Shown here one piece after another: positions 6,712 to 14,812 of a stretch of 25,081 nucleotides of DNA. The notes beneath the pieces are model-generated. The model saw only the letters and a program-made list of their open reading frames with translations, made no database searches and was not told the origin of the DNA. Position numbers and translations under genes: made by a program. Every line of letters begins with the position of its first letter. Position 1 is the first letter of the stretch. This stretch comes from a virus: positions 1 to 25,081 of IMG/VR virus record IMGVR_UViG_3300032047_000117. One strand, written 5' to 3'.

Positions 6712-7557
6712 CTACGAGTTTAGGGGGTAAGTATTTAGTGCTGACGTAGCCAGTACCGAGGAAACCGTGGTCAGAAGAGAGACGCTGACATTCTCACCAA
6801 AGGTCACAGATTCGTTGAAATCGCGGGTGAAAGAGACTTCGCGAGCAAACACGTCCGTTACTGAAATCGAGTCGCTTGGGGCTTTCGCTACAGCAAGCAC
6901 CTGTGTGTCAGCAAAGGTAAATACATTGACCTTGTTAGAACTCGTTTCTTTGCTGAAGGCATCCACCGTCGCAGCGTCGTCCAGCGCGAATTGATCAGAC
7001 AACGCCCGAACATAAGTAACCGAACGGGCAAAATTGTCGGTGACAGCGACCGGGTCGCTTTCAGCCTTCGAGACCCCGAACTGAGCCGCTTCGGTCATAG
7101 ACAGCGCATCGCTCTTCGCTACTGACACAGCCATTTCAACCACATCAGCCAGCGGTATCGAGTCAACAACTCCCTTGTCGATAGACAGTACACTCACGTC
7201 GCTGATTGCGAAGGAGTCGTCGAAATCACGCAAGATGGTCAGAAGAATCGCTACATTTTCAGAAAACGCGAAGGCGTCGGCCAGTCCCTTCTGCACTTCT
7301 ACAACTTGGCTGTCAGAGAAGCCGAACGAGTCCAAGTTCGTCTTCGTAAACCCAAGCGAAGCTACATCGTTGAAACTAACCGTATCGTCGCGGAAGTATC
7401 GATTAAGCGTATCGGGATCGAGGATAATCTCTGCCGCAACAACGTCTTGCCACGCGATTTCGCCGCGAGCGAACTGGTAAGCAGTTGCGGCGTCGATCTG
7501 AACGAACGTTGTCGCAGACCGAATATGGCGATGGGTTAGATCAGTTTTTGCCGCCAT
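6712..7557 (-). CDS. Tandem-repeat tail protein, about eleven 17-21 residue repeats (281 aa)
   Basis: From about residue 57 to 265 the protein is a run of degenerate repeats of 17-21 residues. Each has an initial Asp followed by an alternating hydrophobic pattern, a second Asp or Glu, and often a Lys near the end. Examples are DSFAISDVSVLSIDKGVV, DALSMTEAAQFGVSKAES, DPVAVTDNFARSVTY and DSISVTDVFAREVSF. About eleven units can be aligned by eye. The regular D(S/A)hxh(S/T)(D/E) pattern suggests stacked beta coils, a solenoid-like rod, but this is inference. The first 50 residues are unrelated and may be the attachment domain. The gene overlaps the upstream stop by one base (TAATG). A fibre shaft or spacer role is likely. 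Confidence 0.75.
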   Translation of the reverse strand: MAAKTDLTHRHIRSATTFVQIDAATAYQFARGEIAWQDVVAAEIILDPDTLNRYFRDDTVSFNDVASLGFTKTNLDSFGFSDSQVVEVQKGLADAFAFSENVAILLTILRDFDDSFAISDVSVLSIDKGVVDSIPLADVVEMAVSVAKSDALSMTEAAQFGVSKAESDPVAVTDNFARSVTYVRALSDQFALDDAATVDAFSKETSSNKVNVFTFADTQVLAVAKAPSDSISVTDVFAREVSFTRDFNESVTFGENVSVSLLTTVSSVLATSALNTYPLNS

Positions 7558-7931
7558 TAGTCAAAATCACTTCTGACTTTCAGCTTGATTAGGTCATAGA
7601 CGGTCTGGATACCCCCACTAGAGAAGGTGATCTCAATCTCACCCTCAAACGTTCCGGCTGTATCTAATGTACCCGGAGGAAAGCCGGTCACCACTTTCCC
7701 TGCGCTGCCATCCGTAATGCTACAAACAAGGGTGCTTTTGACGGTGGTGCTGCCTAGCTCACGTAGACGAAGCTTCACTGAACCACCGGACACGTTGATC
7801 GGTGCCCAAGTGGCGCTGTTGTTTGGATCTAAAGTCTGCCCAGACGCGGCTGCGTTACTGTCCCTCAAAGTAAAGGTCAGCTCGGGCAGGGTATCGCCTG
7901 TAACCAAATTGATGGTCTCTGAGTACGCCAT
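7557..7931 (-). CDS. BppU-like beta-sandwich tail protein (124 aa)
   Basis: The sequence alternates short strands and turns. It starts with a (T/S)GDTLPELTFTLRD segment and has VKLRLRELGSTTVKSTL in the middle. It ends with GTFEGEIEITF, then GGIQTVYD and LIKLKVRSDFD. This resembles the N-terminal domain of phage baseplate upper proteins (BppU_N type), which in other phages connect receptor-binding proteins to the tail. The match is from memory of the FEGEIE...VYDLIKLKVR signature. The start ATG follows an AGGTG ribosome-binding site. It is the first gene after the lysis pair, with a 56-nt gap containing a palindrome upstream, and overlaps the repeat-protein gene by one base. It likely links adhesion proteins to the short tail. 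Confidence 0.68.
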   Translation of the reverse strand: MAYSETINLVTGDTLPELTFTLRDSNAAASGQTLDPNNSATWAPINVSGGSVKLRLRELGSTTVKSTLVCSITDGSAGKVVTGFPPGTLDTAGTFEGEIEITFSSGGIQTVYDLIKLKVRSDFD

Positions 7932-7987
7932 TTAATGCACCTATATGTACCGGCAGTATATTAGCCCCGGTAATAACTTACCATAAA
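7932..7987 (-). promoter_or_regulatory. Intergenic palindrome with promoter-like -10 between lysis and adhesion genes
   Basis: This is the only sizeable gap in the left half. On the minus strand the inverted repeat TACCGG ... CCGGTA (7948-7953 and 7967-7972, 13-nt loop) encloses TATACT (7955-7960), a near-consensus -10 element. No good -35 element lies 17 nt upstream. The octamer GCTAATAT (minus strand, 7958-7965) is also present in the promoter candidate before the capsid gene. No T-tract follows the hairpin, so it does not look like an intrinsic terminator. A weak promoter or a protein- or RNA-binding site for the adhesion operon is possible. Confidence 0.3.
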
Positions 7988-8338
7988 TTAATAGCACCAC
8001 ATAACTGGGGTCGTGGTTCTCGTGTCGACGTGAACAAAGCTCTTCGCCACACCCACCGACATCCCCATACCGAGCGCCTTTTCAACGATTGATCTGCGTT
8101 GTACGCCGCCTTGTACCGCTATATCGGCAGCAATCCCCTGCGCGTGAGTACCAGGCTTTGCTTTCTTCTTTTCTATTGGGTGTCCTTCTGGGTCTCGGTA
8201 CCCGCTTGTTATGTAGAACGGGAATCCACATGCTTCTCTTAGCTCATCTAAACGGTGTATAAACGCCTCCGACATGGCGTTATTCCCAGTAGCCGTACAG
8301 TTAAAATCCTCGATGTTGAAATACTTGAATTCGCTCAC
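7988..8338 (-). CDS. Endolysin, M15-family (VanY/D,D-carboxypeptidase-like) zinc peptidase (116 aa)
   Basis: The protein cuts peptide cross-links of peptidoglycan for host lysis. It shows the M15 (Peptidase_M15_3-like) layout: SGYRDP at residues 45-50, the zinc-site motif GTHAQGIAAD with His65 and Asp72, and FVHVD with His103 as third ligand. At 116 residues it is a bare catalytic domain with no cell-wall-binding domain. There is no signal peptide, so release depends on the adjacent holin. The start is a GTG that overlaps the holin's TGA (GTGA), implying translational coupling. No Rz-like spanin gene is visible in the window; it could lie elsewhere or be absent. Confidence 0.9.
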   Translation of the reverse strand: MSEFKYFNIEDFNCTATGNNAMSEAFIHRLDELREACGFPFYITSGYRDPEGHPIEKKKAKPGTHAQGIAADIAVQGGVQRRSIVEKALGMGMSVGVAKSFVHVDTRTTTPVMWCY

Positions 8339-8712
8339 TTATCGACTCCTTTGATGCGCTCGTAGCTTCTACCGCCAGACAGACCGAGCATCCCAAGAAG
8401 CAAAGGCATCATTACGCCAGCATCAGCCTGCGGTATCTCAACACCGAATCCAGCCGCGATGGGCGCGATTAAGAAGTTCACCATGAGCCCCAGCACACAT
8501 GTGTAACCGGCTAAGGGTCGCCACGACGATTGGAACCAATTGCCCTTTGCGTCGAGCTTCAAAACTTCTATTTGCTCAAGGGCGAGTTGCTGACTGTGCC
8601 GCTCTGACATAGTGGAAATTTCATGCGCGAGAGCAGCGGCTTTGTCCTTGTCTTCAATGACCTTGCCGAGCAGACCGCTTACAGGGCCGATCAACTGTCC
8701 TACTAAACTCAT
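8335..8712 (-). CDS. Holin, 3TM-type (GTA_holin_3TM-like) (125 aa)
   Basis: The N-terminus (LVGQLIGPVSGLLGKVI) is amphipathic or hydrophobic. A charged central helix follows (about residues 20-60). Then comes the characteristic NWFQSSWRPLAGY motif leading into a membrane segment (about 66-88) and a second one (about 98-113, MMPLLLGMLGLSGG), with a charged C-terminal tail. The (F)xxSWRP(L)xGY motif is typical of the 3TM holins first described in gene transfer agents. Position directly before the endolysin supports the call. Its ATG overlaps the stop of the giant ejection protein gene by one base (TAATG). It would form the inner-membrane lesion that frees the endolysin. Confidence 0.85.
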   Translation of the reverse strand: MSLVGQLIGPVSGLLGKVIEDKDKAAALAHEISTMSERHSQQLALEQIEVLKLDAKGNWFQSSWRPLAGYTCVLGLMVNFLIAPIAAGFGVEIPQADAGVMMPLLLGMLGLSGGRSYERIKGVDK

Positions 8713-11700
8713 TACAGAAGTCCTGTTGGTAACATTCGATTTTCAAAGGTGCTGGAAAACCCATCGGTAAAGATACGCTGCACGGTTTCAGCAGTTGGGC
8801 CCGCAACAACTGCGGCCGCGCCTGTAACGCCGCGCCCCCAATCAGCTGCCTGCATCGCCTGCTGAGCAATCGTTATGGGACCGGCAGCAAAAGAGCGGTC
8901 AAATGCAGCGCCTAGGTATTCAGGCCAACTGAGGTTGTCCGTGCGGAAGTAATCTTTAGCGTCGTGGTCTATGCCTGGGATTGCGTAAGCAAGACCAAAC
9001 TTGGCGTATTCACGAAGCTCCATGCCCACCATAGCTAGCGGCATAGTGGCTATACCCATTAGGGCAAACACGCCAGCTGCACCAGTCAATGCCGCGTACT
9101 TGCTTGCGTCGGCTGCGGTAGCGCCATCCAAACGTGAGGCTGCTTCGCGTCGTGCGCCTGCAAGCATCACCTTGCCGTAGGAGTAGAAGAAACCTTTCAG
9201 CTGCCAGAACAACGCCCAGTGTGGGTCAGACGCCCACAGAGGTCGTTCAGCAGCGTTCGGTCGTAGCGTTGATGATTCGACAAAACGTTGAAGCGCCATT
9301 CTGACGCGCTGGCCCTCTGGAGTGTTGAAGTTCTGATCTGACTTAGACCATGCCTGCACATCGGCAGAGGACACGCCTAGCTCATCGAGGTACTTCTTGG
9401 AAAAGGCGTTCGCGTTTCCGTCGATATCAGCGTGCTTCATAATAAACCGCACGCCCATATTCGAAGCAAACTCGCGCGTAAACTTGGTGTATGTATCTAG
9501 CAGAGTCACTCGGAAGAACCCGTCTGTCAGCTTGCGCGCACCTTCGCTCATGAAATCTAGTTCTGCCTGCGACATCATGATGTTCGCGACTGATTGACTA
9601 GTTACAACTCCGAGATCCCTAGCTAAGGCTCGCGCTTCATCTCTGTTGCGGATACTTCTGACAATCTCCTTCATACCTTCAGTAACCGAACTGAATTCTT
9701 TGCTTGCTATAACAGGCCCAGCCAACTCTGGGATAGACCCCAAAACCGCCAGTGGGAGAATGGCGAAGATCTGCAGTACAGAACCCCAGCTGTTAATCGT
9801 CCGCCACATGGGGCTCAGCGGGGACTCTTGGTAGCCGAGATACTTGTGTACGATTTTTTGTACTTCTGCCTGATCTTTGCCTGACAACTTGCGCAGTTCT
9901 TCTTCGTAGATGCTGTTACCGAAGTCGTCTTCAGTATTACGCTTCCACTCGACGCGCTTCACAGTCTTCGTGATGTAGGTCATCAACGCGACGTCTGTGT
10001 CTTCGAGAAGACCGGCGGCCTTCAACTTGTCTCGTCCTACAGCCTTCGTCAGCTTAATTGCCGCTTCAGCTGATTGCGCAGGATTAGTCCCCTTGATGTC
10101 TATCGGGGCACCGTCCATAACGGCTTGCTGATAATCGACCAGTTTCTGCACGGCAAACTTGATGTTCGCAGGCTTTGCTTCTGGATCAGATTCGAGGATT
10201 AGCTTAATCAGCACGTCTGGATTTTGCTCGATTTCAGAAAGCTTGAGCACAACAGGCGCATAATCAGTCTGCCTACCAATGTCAGCCTGAGACGGCTCTA
10301 TGTACTCATCGTAGAACTGGTCAAACCACTTACGCACAGCGATCGCGTTCTTGTTCGTCAGGTCTCGGGTTGGTGTGTCTGAAAACGCTATATCAATGTC
10401 AGCTTGTACTTCCGGCGAATCTAGGTCGCCATCGATTGCGTCCTCCAGCTTGTTAAGCCAACGGTTACCTTCAAGCATTGAGGTCTTGATAAAGCCAAGC
10501 TTATTCCGTCCTTTGCCTTTGGCCTGCTGCGCTCTGCCATAGAACAGGTCGGCCACCTTATTGCCAGCGACTTTTCGGAGGCGCGAATCAGCTGTAAAAA
10601 TGAAGTTGTAAACAGGTGTGAAGCCGTCGCTTCTGATCAGCTGCTGTACTTTCTTGTTAACCGCGCCGACAAAACCTGGCTGCTGTTTCTCGATGACTTC
10701 TGCCATCTTGCGGACAATGACTTTCTCCTGCATCGACGCTGTTTGCGCACCAGATGCCGTGCTGCCTTCGGAACGGCGTCGTATAACTTCATCCATATAG
10801 CCACGGAATTCTGGCGAAACGGCTTCTCGGCCGAACCGTTTCTTCATGTCAGCAGAGAAGGCTTTGTAAAACTGCTTTAGCTTGCGAGCAACTTTCTGGA
10901 AATGCGCGCCTACCAAGCCTTTCTTTCTGTCTTTGGCGTATTCAGCAATGGCCCAGTTAGCGGTCTGATCTGCATACCACTCCTCGAAGCCATGCTTACC
11001 TTTATAGGCAGTAGGGGCGTCAGCTGCATCGCGCGCTTTTTGGAACTCGTCAAACAGGCGGTTATATAACGCAGGGTTTTTCAGCGTTGAAGACAGCTGC
11101 TCTTTGAATAGGGCATGCCCCAGTTCGTGAGCAACAATCAGCGCCGTGTCCAGGTCGTTCTTGCCCGCGCTTTCGTCAATAAGAATGATGTGCGCGTCGC
11201 CAAACCCGATATACCTACCACCACCTTGTGGATCAGCTACAAGCTGCTCGGCAACGTCCTTTACATACTTGGCCACTTTCGGATCGCTAAACGCGTCTTC
11301 GAAGTTGTCCATACGCAGCAATTCGCGGACTGACAAGACTGACGTAGGCTTATCTAAGTTCAACGTTCGGCGCGCGATATTAACAACACGCTCTGCAATC
11401 GAACCGGCCTTTACGCCGAGCGGCTTGAGGTCACCTAGGTTTTCCGCTTCAGGGTCAAAAGCGTAATCAGCATCAGCGTCCGTTGTTTGCTCTGAGAAGC
11501 CGATCGGCCTTAAGTCTTCGCTCGGCGTGTCAGCCACAGGCTCGTCGGGCCGGAAGTTAGTCGGGCGGTCGTTGAAGCCTACGTTGCGCTCTTGCGCAAA
11601 CTCTTCGTCAGTTAGGCGCGTGCCGTTCTTGCTGATGATGTAAGGCCTGTTGGAGCTTTCAATCTCCTCTTGCACCTGCTGCTTGTTACCTTCGAAAACA

Positions 11701-14700
11701 ACAAAACCGTCTTCGTTTGTCAGCGTGTAGATTGCATCTTTTGAGGGCGTGTTCTCAGGGGTTTTATTTAGGAGTTTGCCGACGGTGATTGACCGTCCGT
11801 CTTCCATCCCAGCCTGCACGTCCATTAGCGCAAGAAGCGGCGGCTTCACAGGTTCCGTCAGGCCTTTCACGCCTTGCGCCGTAAGCTTTTGATACTCGGC
11901 GTAGTCGCGTGCCCATTTCGCGCGCTGAATTTTTAATCGATCCAGTGGCGAGTTTCTTCGGGCCTCTCTGTCAGCACGACGTCCTTGAGCGACTCTGCCT
12001 TCAACTTCAGATAGGTACTGTTGAACCTCGGCAAGACGCGCATTTAAATCGGGGCTGTCAGGATCTAAGTCCCACTCCAACGCTGCATCCGCCACTGCTT
12101 GCTCTTCTTGAGCGATCTGGGTCGATATGTCTTGCAGGTCTTTGAGGAGCTTGGAGCGAATGTCGTATCCGCCAATCTTCACCACTTTGCCTTCAGCAAT
12201 CAGCGAACCGATTATCTGAAACAAACCGTTGCGCATCGCTGTTACTCGACCGCCTTGGGTGAACTCGCCGCGCTGTTCGATTGAAAAAAGACGCTGTCCG
12301 TCTTTGACTAGATCGACGAGGTTTACAGCGACTCCATCTACGGTGACGAGTTCCTCTGGCTTTTTGTTTACCCAACCTTTCTTAGTACGGCGTTGACGCG
12401 CAAAACGGCTTTTTTTCGCCTTTTTAATGGCGTTGCGAATAAACTGCGCTGCCGTCGCTACTCCGCCGATAACTCGTGGCGCGTCTTCGCCTCGCTGCAA
12501 TGGGTCTGGCTCAACAGGGCCAGCTGGTGGGGCTTCTCTAGGCTGCTGGTCGAATAAGTCGAGCCCAGGTTGTAGCTCCGTTGTGTCTTTAATCTGGTTG
12601 ACGGCTTCTTCAGCATCAAGCTCTGCTTCCGTTGCTTCAGCACGCGCGGCCTCAGCGTCTATCTCTGCTTCAACTGCAGGATCAAGAAGAGTGTCAGTGC
12701 GGGAGTCAAAGCCAAATAACTCAGCTTCAGGGCTGACCGTCTGCATGAGTGAGTGACTGCCGTCTTCATTCTCAATGACGAAGATATCTGTGCCTGGGTT
12801 TTCACGCTTTGCTTTCGCAGCTTGTCGCAAGAAAGCATCTGACATCAGCGCAAACTTACTGCCCTCTGCAAAAGAGACCCCTGTGAACTCATCTTTACCC
12901 AAGTCCGACAGGTCTACATCTTCAAATGCTGCTGCGAACTCGCTGCGTGCTTCATTGGTCGAATCGAAGATTCTATTGCCATCGGAACGGGGCTGATAAG
13001 TTTCCTCGTTACCAATGTTTATTTCTTTCGCATCGCCAAGCTCAGTGCTGCCAATGCCAAATTCGTCAATTTCAAAACCAAGCTCTTGGTCAACCTTTAG
13101 CTCGTTATCGATATCGGTGAAGCCATCCTCGAAACCTTCCGCATCGATGTTTCTTACTTGCGGGCCTTGTTCTTGGTTGAACAGCGTTTGCCGTTCTTCG
13201 AGTGCTTCTTTCACCGAGCGACGTCTTACCGTGCCGCCCGCAGGAACCTGAGAACCAGCTGCGCTAAACGCACCAGCCAATCCGTCTTCGTTTGTACCTT
13301 GCTGCCAGACTACGTTGCCTTCGCGATCTAAGGCCTCCACAACAATGTCGCCGTCTATCGGCTTAACGTCGCTATATTGTAGTGCCGCTGCTAATGCTTC
13401 ATCGCTCGCCTGTGACTCAGCGACTTCTTCAACGATGTCGAAGTTCTTAGAGATGATCGTGCCGCGACCAGGTACGAAGCGCGTATAGAACTTTTGATAG
13501 GTGACGTTCCCGTCCTCATCAACGCCAGCCTCGATCTCGACTTCTTTTGTTTCTGTCTCGGAGGAATCGTACTCAGGGTTTGGCCCTTCGACCCAAATGG
13601 AGTGCCGCGCGGTGGTGGGGTCTACGGCTGCTCTAACCTGCGCATTAACTGAGCTTCGTGGTTCCGGTGTCGTGAACCCCATTGAGTCCACACCATACTG
13701 CTCACCATCAATTTTTGCGTCGACCTGCTGCTGTCGGGCCTGCTCGATGTAGTCCTTGGCTTTACCCATGACGTTCTGAGCGCCGCGAAACGTACCTACT
13801 GTGGCGCTTCCAGCGCCTGAGATACCGGCTCCGCCGAAGAAACCAGCAAAAGCGGATTCGCCCATTCGAAGGGCAGCGTCTTGCGCAGTGTATTCAGGGT
13901 CAATGTCGAATCGATTAGCAACACTAATACCTTCTTGCAAAGTTTCGGCTACGCTTTCTGTAGCACCGCCCCTCGCTAGATTTTTAGCGAGCTTCGCAAA
14001 CGAGGAGCCTTCTTTTGTCGACCGCTTAGCTGCGATGTCGCCAAGGTCTCTCATCAGCATTTTTGTAAGAAGCTGCTCGCCCTTGAGGCCAATAAACGCT
14101 TGCGGCACGGCCAGGCCCGCCGACCTCAGTGCTGCTTCTTCATCATCTAAGAAATCGAGGTTCTCGCCGAAATTTGAGCCAGCCATGCTGCTGTACTCTT
14201 GGCCGTACATGCCTGTGGCAGCACCGCCTTTTAGGGTTATCTTGTCGGCAGCGTTATTGCGCTGCGCCAGACGGTACGCGACAGCTAGCACGCGTTCCTC
14301 TTCAGGGGTTGCTTCGCCCTTGAGCTTTTTCTCAAAAGCATCTCGCACTAGGCGCTTTGTTACGTGACGGCTCCCCGCACTAACGCCGAGCTTCATAAGG
14401 CCGGAAACTGCAGCACCAGCGAGTCCGCTACCAAGCGTAGTAGCTAGATACGGTGTAACTTGGCCGAGGTTCTTAGCAACCTGAGATACAAAGCCGCTGA
14501 ACGATGGGTTTTCTATGAACTCCTCAAAGTTCTGCATCTCGCCGAAGTTTCCGGCAAGACGTTGTTCTCGCATCCTCGCCCTTCGGATGTTCTTCGCAGC
14601 CGCTTCTTCATCCCCGATAGCGGTATTTAGCAGTCCTTTGAAGAAGTCAGTATCGGTGCTGATGCCTTCAATACTTTGGTCGAACCCGCGACCAAACGTC

Positions 14701-14807
14701 TCCGCGACACCGTCGGGCGTAGTAGCTTTGGTAGAACCCTCAGTAACCTGAGTGTCGTATCCGTCGTTGCTCCAATCATAGAGCGCTTGTACTGGATCTT
14801 TAGCCAT
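8712..14807 (-). CDS. Giant internal virion/DNA-ejection protein with zinc-metallopeptidase motif (2031 aa)
   Basis: By position (last and largest of the ejection block, before the holin) this corresponds to T7 gp16-type internal virion proteins, though it is about 600 residues longer than T7 gp16. Hydrophobic, Gly/Ala-rich segments lie at about residues 100-140, 313-340, 1674-1702 and 1902-1929 and could cross the cell envelope during ejection. Residues of about 400-800 are acidic and low in hydrophobics, probably extended. At residues 1227-1231 lies HELGH within IVAHELGHALF, a zincin motif. A Glu-Glu-Trp-Tyr-Ala-Asp stretch begins at about 1275 and could give the third zinc ligand. The C-terminal third has the look of large polyvalent phage proteins. 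I see no clear lytic transglycosylase domain. The peptidase may cut an envelope or virion protein during entry; this is inference. The ribosome-binding site is weak. Confidence 0.82.
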   Translation of the reverse strand: MAKDPVQALYDWSNDGYDTQVTEGSTKATTPDGVAETFGRGFDQSIEGISTDTDFFKGLLNTAIGDEEAAAKNIRRARMREQRLAGNFGEMQNFEEFIENPSFSGFVSQVAKNLGQVTPYLATTLGSGLAGAAVSGLMKLGVSAGSRHVTKRLVRDAFEKKLKGEATPEEERVLAVAYRLAQRNNAADKITLKGGAATGMYGQEYSSMAGSNFGENLDFLDDEEAALRSAGLAVPQAFIGLKGEQLLTKMLMRDLGDIAAKRSTKEGSSFAKLAKNLARGGATESVAETLQEGISVANRFDIDPEYTAQDAALRMGESAFAGFFGGAGISGAGSATVGTFRGAQNVMGKAKDYIEQARQQQVDAKIDGEQYGVDSMGFTTPEPRSSVNAQVRAAVDPTTARHSIWVEGPNPEYDSSETETKEVEIEAGVDEDGNVTYQKFYTRFVPGRGTIISKNFDIVEEVAESQASDEALAAALQYSDVKPIDGDIVVEALDREGNVVWQQGTNEDGLAGAFSAAGSQVPAGGTVRRRSVKEALEERQTLFNQEQGPQVRNIDAEGFEDGFTDIDNELKVDQELGFEIDEFGIGSTELGDAKEINIGNEETYQPRSDGNRIFDSTNEARSEFAAAFEDVDLSDLGKDEFTGVSFAEGSKFALMSDAFLRQAAKAKRENPGTDIFVIENEDGSHSLMQTVSPEAELFGFDSRTDTLLDPAVEAEIDAEAARAEATEAELDAEEAVNQIKDTTELQPGLDLFDQQPREAPPAGPVEPDPLQRGEDAPRVIGGVATAAQFIRNAIKKAKKSRFARQRRTKKGWVNKKPEELVTVDGVAVNLVDLVKDGQRLFSIEQRGEFTQGGRVTAMRNGLFQIIGSLIAEGKVVKIGGYDIRSKLLKDLQDISTQIAQEEQAVADAALEWDLDPDSPDLNARLAEVQQYLSEVEGRVAQGRRADREARRNSPLDRLKIQRAKWARDYAEYQKLTAQGVKGLTEPVKPPLLALMDVQAGMEDGRSITVGKLLNKTPENTPSKDAIYTLTNEDGFVVFEGNKQQVQEEIESSNRPYIISKNGTRLTDEEFAQERNVGFNDRPTNFRPDEPVADTPSEDLRPIGFSEQTTDADADYAFDPEAENLGDLKPLGVKAGSIAERVVNIARRTLNLDKPTSVLSVRELLRMDNFEDAFSDPKVAKYVKDVAEQLVADPQGGGRYIGFGDAHIILIDESAGKNDLDTALIVAHELGHALFKEQLSSTLKNPALYNRLFDEFQKARDAADAPTAYKGKHGFEEWYADQTANWAIAEYAKDRKKGLVGAHFQKVARKLKQFYKAFSADMKKRFGREAVSPEFRGYMDEVIRRRSEGSTASGAQTASMQEKVIVRKMAEVIEKQQPGFVGAVNKKVQQLIRSDGFTPVYNFIFTADSRLRKVAGNKVADLFYGRAQQAKGKGRNKLGFIKTSMLEGNRWLNKLEDAIDGDLDSPEVQADIDIAFSDTPTRDLTNKNAIAVRKWFDQFYDEYIEPSQADIGRQTDYAPVVLKLSEIEQNPDVLIKLILESDPEAKPANIKFAVQKLVDYQQAVMDGAPIDIKGTNPAQSAEAAIKLTKAVGRDKLKAAGLLEDTDVALMTYITKTVKRVEWKRNTEDDFGNSIYEEELRKLSGKDQAEVQKIVHKYLGYQESPLSPMWRTINSWGSVLQIFAILPLAVLGSIPELAGPVIASKEFSSVTEGMKEIVRSIRNRDEARALARDLGVVTSQSVANIMMSQAELDFMSEGARKLTDGFFRVTLLDTYTKFTREFASNMGVRFIMKHADIDGNANAFSKKYLDELGVSSADVQAWSKSDQNFNTPEGQRVRMALQRFVESSTLRPNAAERPLWASDPHWALFWQLKGFFYSYGKVMLAGARREAASRLDGATAADASKYAALTGAAGVFALMGIATMPLAMVGMELREYAKFGLAYAIPGIDHDAKDYFRTDNLSWPEYLGAAFDRSFAAGPITIAQQAMQAADWGRGVTGAAAVVAGPTAETVQRIFTDGFSSTFENRMLPTGLL

Positions 14808-14812
14808 TTGCT

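Noticed and set aside
13801-14367. 188-aa plus-strand open frame opposite the giant gene
   Set aside because: It lies wholly inside the 2031-aa coding frame, shows no recognisable motif and has shadow-type composition.
8712-14807. Lytic transglycosylase domain in the giant ejection protein
   Set aside because: I looked for a Glu-Ser...Gly-Leu-x-Gln/Met-type catalytic pattern expected by analogy with T7 gp16 and found no convincing match.
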